NCBI RefSeq assembly: GCF_000743575.1
Contig: NZ_JQGC01000006.1
Location: forward strand, 124,001 to 188,000
Length of the DNA stretch: 64,000 bases
Source: Devosia riboflavina
Lineage (GTDB): Bacteria; Pseudomonadota; Alphaproteobacteria; Rhizobiales; Devosiaceae
Direction: 5' to 3'
Below, one piece after another: positions 63,580 to 64,000 of the stretch. The notes beneath the pieces are model-generated. The model worked only from the letters and a program-made list of their open reading frames with translations, was not told the DNA's origin and made no database searches. Positions within the stretch are counted from its first letter, which is position 1, and each line of letters starts with the position of its first letter. Made by a program: the position numbers and the translations under genes.

Positions 63580-63711
63580 CCCTCATCCTGAGGTGCACAG
63601 CGAAGCGAAGCCTCGAAGGGCGAGGGCGTGGCACCGAAGCGGCGGCGTGCCCGACCTCGCGGTTCGAGGGGCGGCGCTGCCGCCCACCTCACCAAGAGGT
63701 CTCAGGGAAAA
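63580..63711. repeat. CCCTCATCCTGAGG-type intergenic palindromic repeat, copy 2
   Basis: The core 63580-63626 carries CCCTCATCCTGAGG and a near-complementary CGAAGGGCGAGGG end, similar in layout to the element at 53449. It continues into GGCGGC-GCT-GCCGCC and CACCTCACC-type segments up to the next gene. The stretch is non-coding and lies between the deaminase-type gene and the ABC permease gene. Confidence 0.65.
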
Positions 63712-64000
63712 CTAGTGCCGCTGCCCCTTGGTCCAGGGCTGCAACAGCGCGCGGGGATAATCCGCGCGGCGCGCGACCAGGATCAGTGCCACGATGGATA
63801 GCAGATATGGCAGCATGAGGAACACCTGGCCGGGCACGACCTGGCCGATCTGTGCCTGGAGGCGGATCTGGAAGGCATCGAAGGCGCCGAAGAGCAGGGC
63901 GCCAAGCAGCGCCTTGCCGGGTTGCCAGGAGGCGAAGACGACGAGCGCTATGCAGATCCAGCCGCGGCCATTGACCATGCCGAAGAAGAAGGCATCGAAG
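63712..64000 (-). CDS. C-terminal part of an ABC permease (nucleoside/BMP-type, YufQ-like)
   Basis: The frame runs off the right edge, so the start is not visible; 96 residues are seen. Three hydrophobic segments and MVNGRGWICIALVVFASWQP, a typical motif of the second permease of nucleoside (NupQ/YufQ) importers, support the call. Lying upstream of a cytosine-deaminase-like gene on the same strand, it suggests uptake and use of nucleobases or nucleosides. Confidence 0.7.
   Translation of the reverse strand, partial: FDAFFFGMVNGRGWICIALVVFASWQPGKALLGALLFGAFDAFQIRLQAQIGQVVPGQVFLMLPYLLSIVALILVARRADYPRALLQPWTKGQRH

Overview
The window looks like part of a chromosome or large replicon of a free-living or plant/soil-associated alphaproteobacterium, probably Hyphomicrobiales (Rhizobiales) and possibly Devosia-like. 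This rests on the high GC content, the density of CUT1/CUT2 sugar ABC transporters with linked sugar-acid enzymes, the mix of AraC/SorC/IclR/GntR/LacI regulators, and rhizobial-type intergenic palindromic repeats. The genus is inferred; no rRNA or housekeeping marker is present. I see no tRNA, rRNA, CRISPR array, IS transposase or phage gene.

Layout. (1) 1-1826: tail of a respiratory operon: a membrane protein fragment, a CtaG-type oxidase assembly factor and a triheme cytochrome c, with ATGA overlaps. (2) 1890-3728: treZ (trehalose release), followed by about 0.5 kb without a convincing gene. (3) 4245-11290: a compact operon of a His-box membrane desaturase, a leaderless PhnD-like protein, a complete OsmF/YehZ-type betaine ABC transporter and a 14-TM MFS exporter. 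(4) 11341-23475: a sugar catabolic locus with aldose 1-epimerase, DgoK-type kinase, a DHDPS-family enzyme, an enolase-superfamily dehydratase, two tandem paralogous binding proteins, two permeases, an ATPase, an IclR regulator fused to an SMP-30 lactonase, and an SDR. Together these could make an aldose to lactone to acid to 2-keto-3-deoxy acid route. (5) 23523-27031: phosphotriesterase-family hydrolase and MmsA-type dehydrogenase, with a divergent LysR regulator. (6) 27269-38599: a CUT2 ABC system, SorC-type regulator, aldo/keto reductase, GlpD/EryB-like dehydrogenase, LsrF/DhnA-like class I aldolase, LyxK/EryA-like kinase and GMC oxidoreductase, almost all overlapping. This resembles both ery and lsr operons and fits uptake, phosphorylation and aldol cleavage of a polyol or ketose. 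(7) 38624-50169: RraA-like aldolase, three more enolase-superfamily enzymes, a CUT1 transporter, GntR regulator and an aldo/keto reductase. (8) 50288-53435: HpsN-like (HisD-fold) dehydrogenase, SDR and LacI regulator behind a perfect palindrome. (9) 53525-61011: CUT2 transporter, ketose 3-epimerase and cupin, with a divergent AraC regulator. (10) 61008-64000: peptidase T, a cytosine-deaminase-like amidohydrolase, and the start of what looks like a nucleoside ABC permease operon cut by the window end.

The region as a whole is a catabolic accessory region: six ABC import systems, each beside a few enzymes and one regulator, with probable operators (perfect or near-perfect palindromes) in most regulator-proximal gaps. 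Hairpins follow several binding-protein genes, as expected where the binding protein must be made in excess over the membrane subunits. Substrates cannot be fixed from sequence alone; reaction types are better supported than substrate names.
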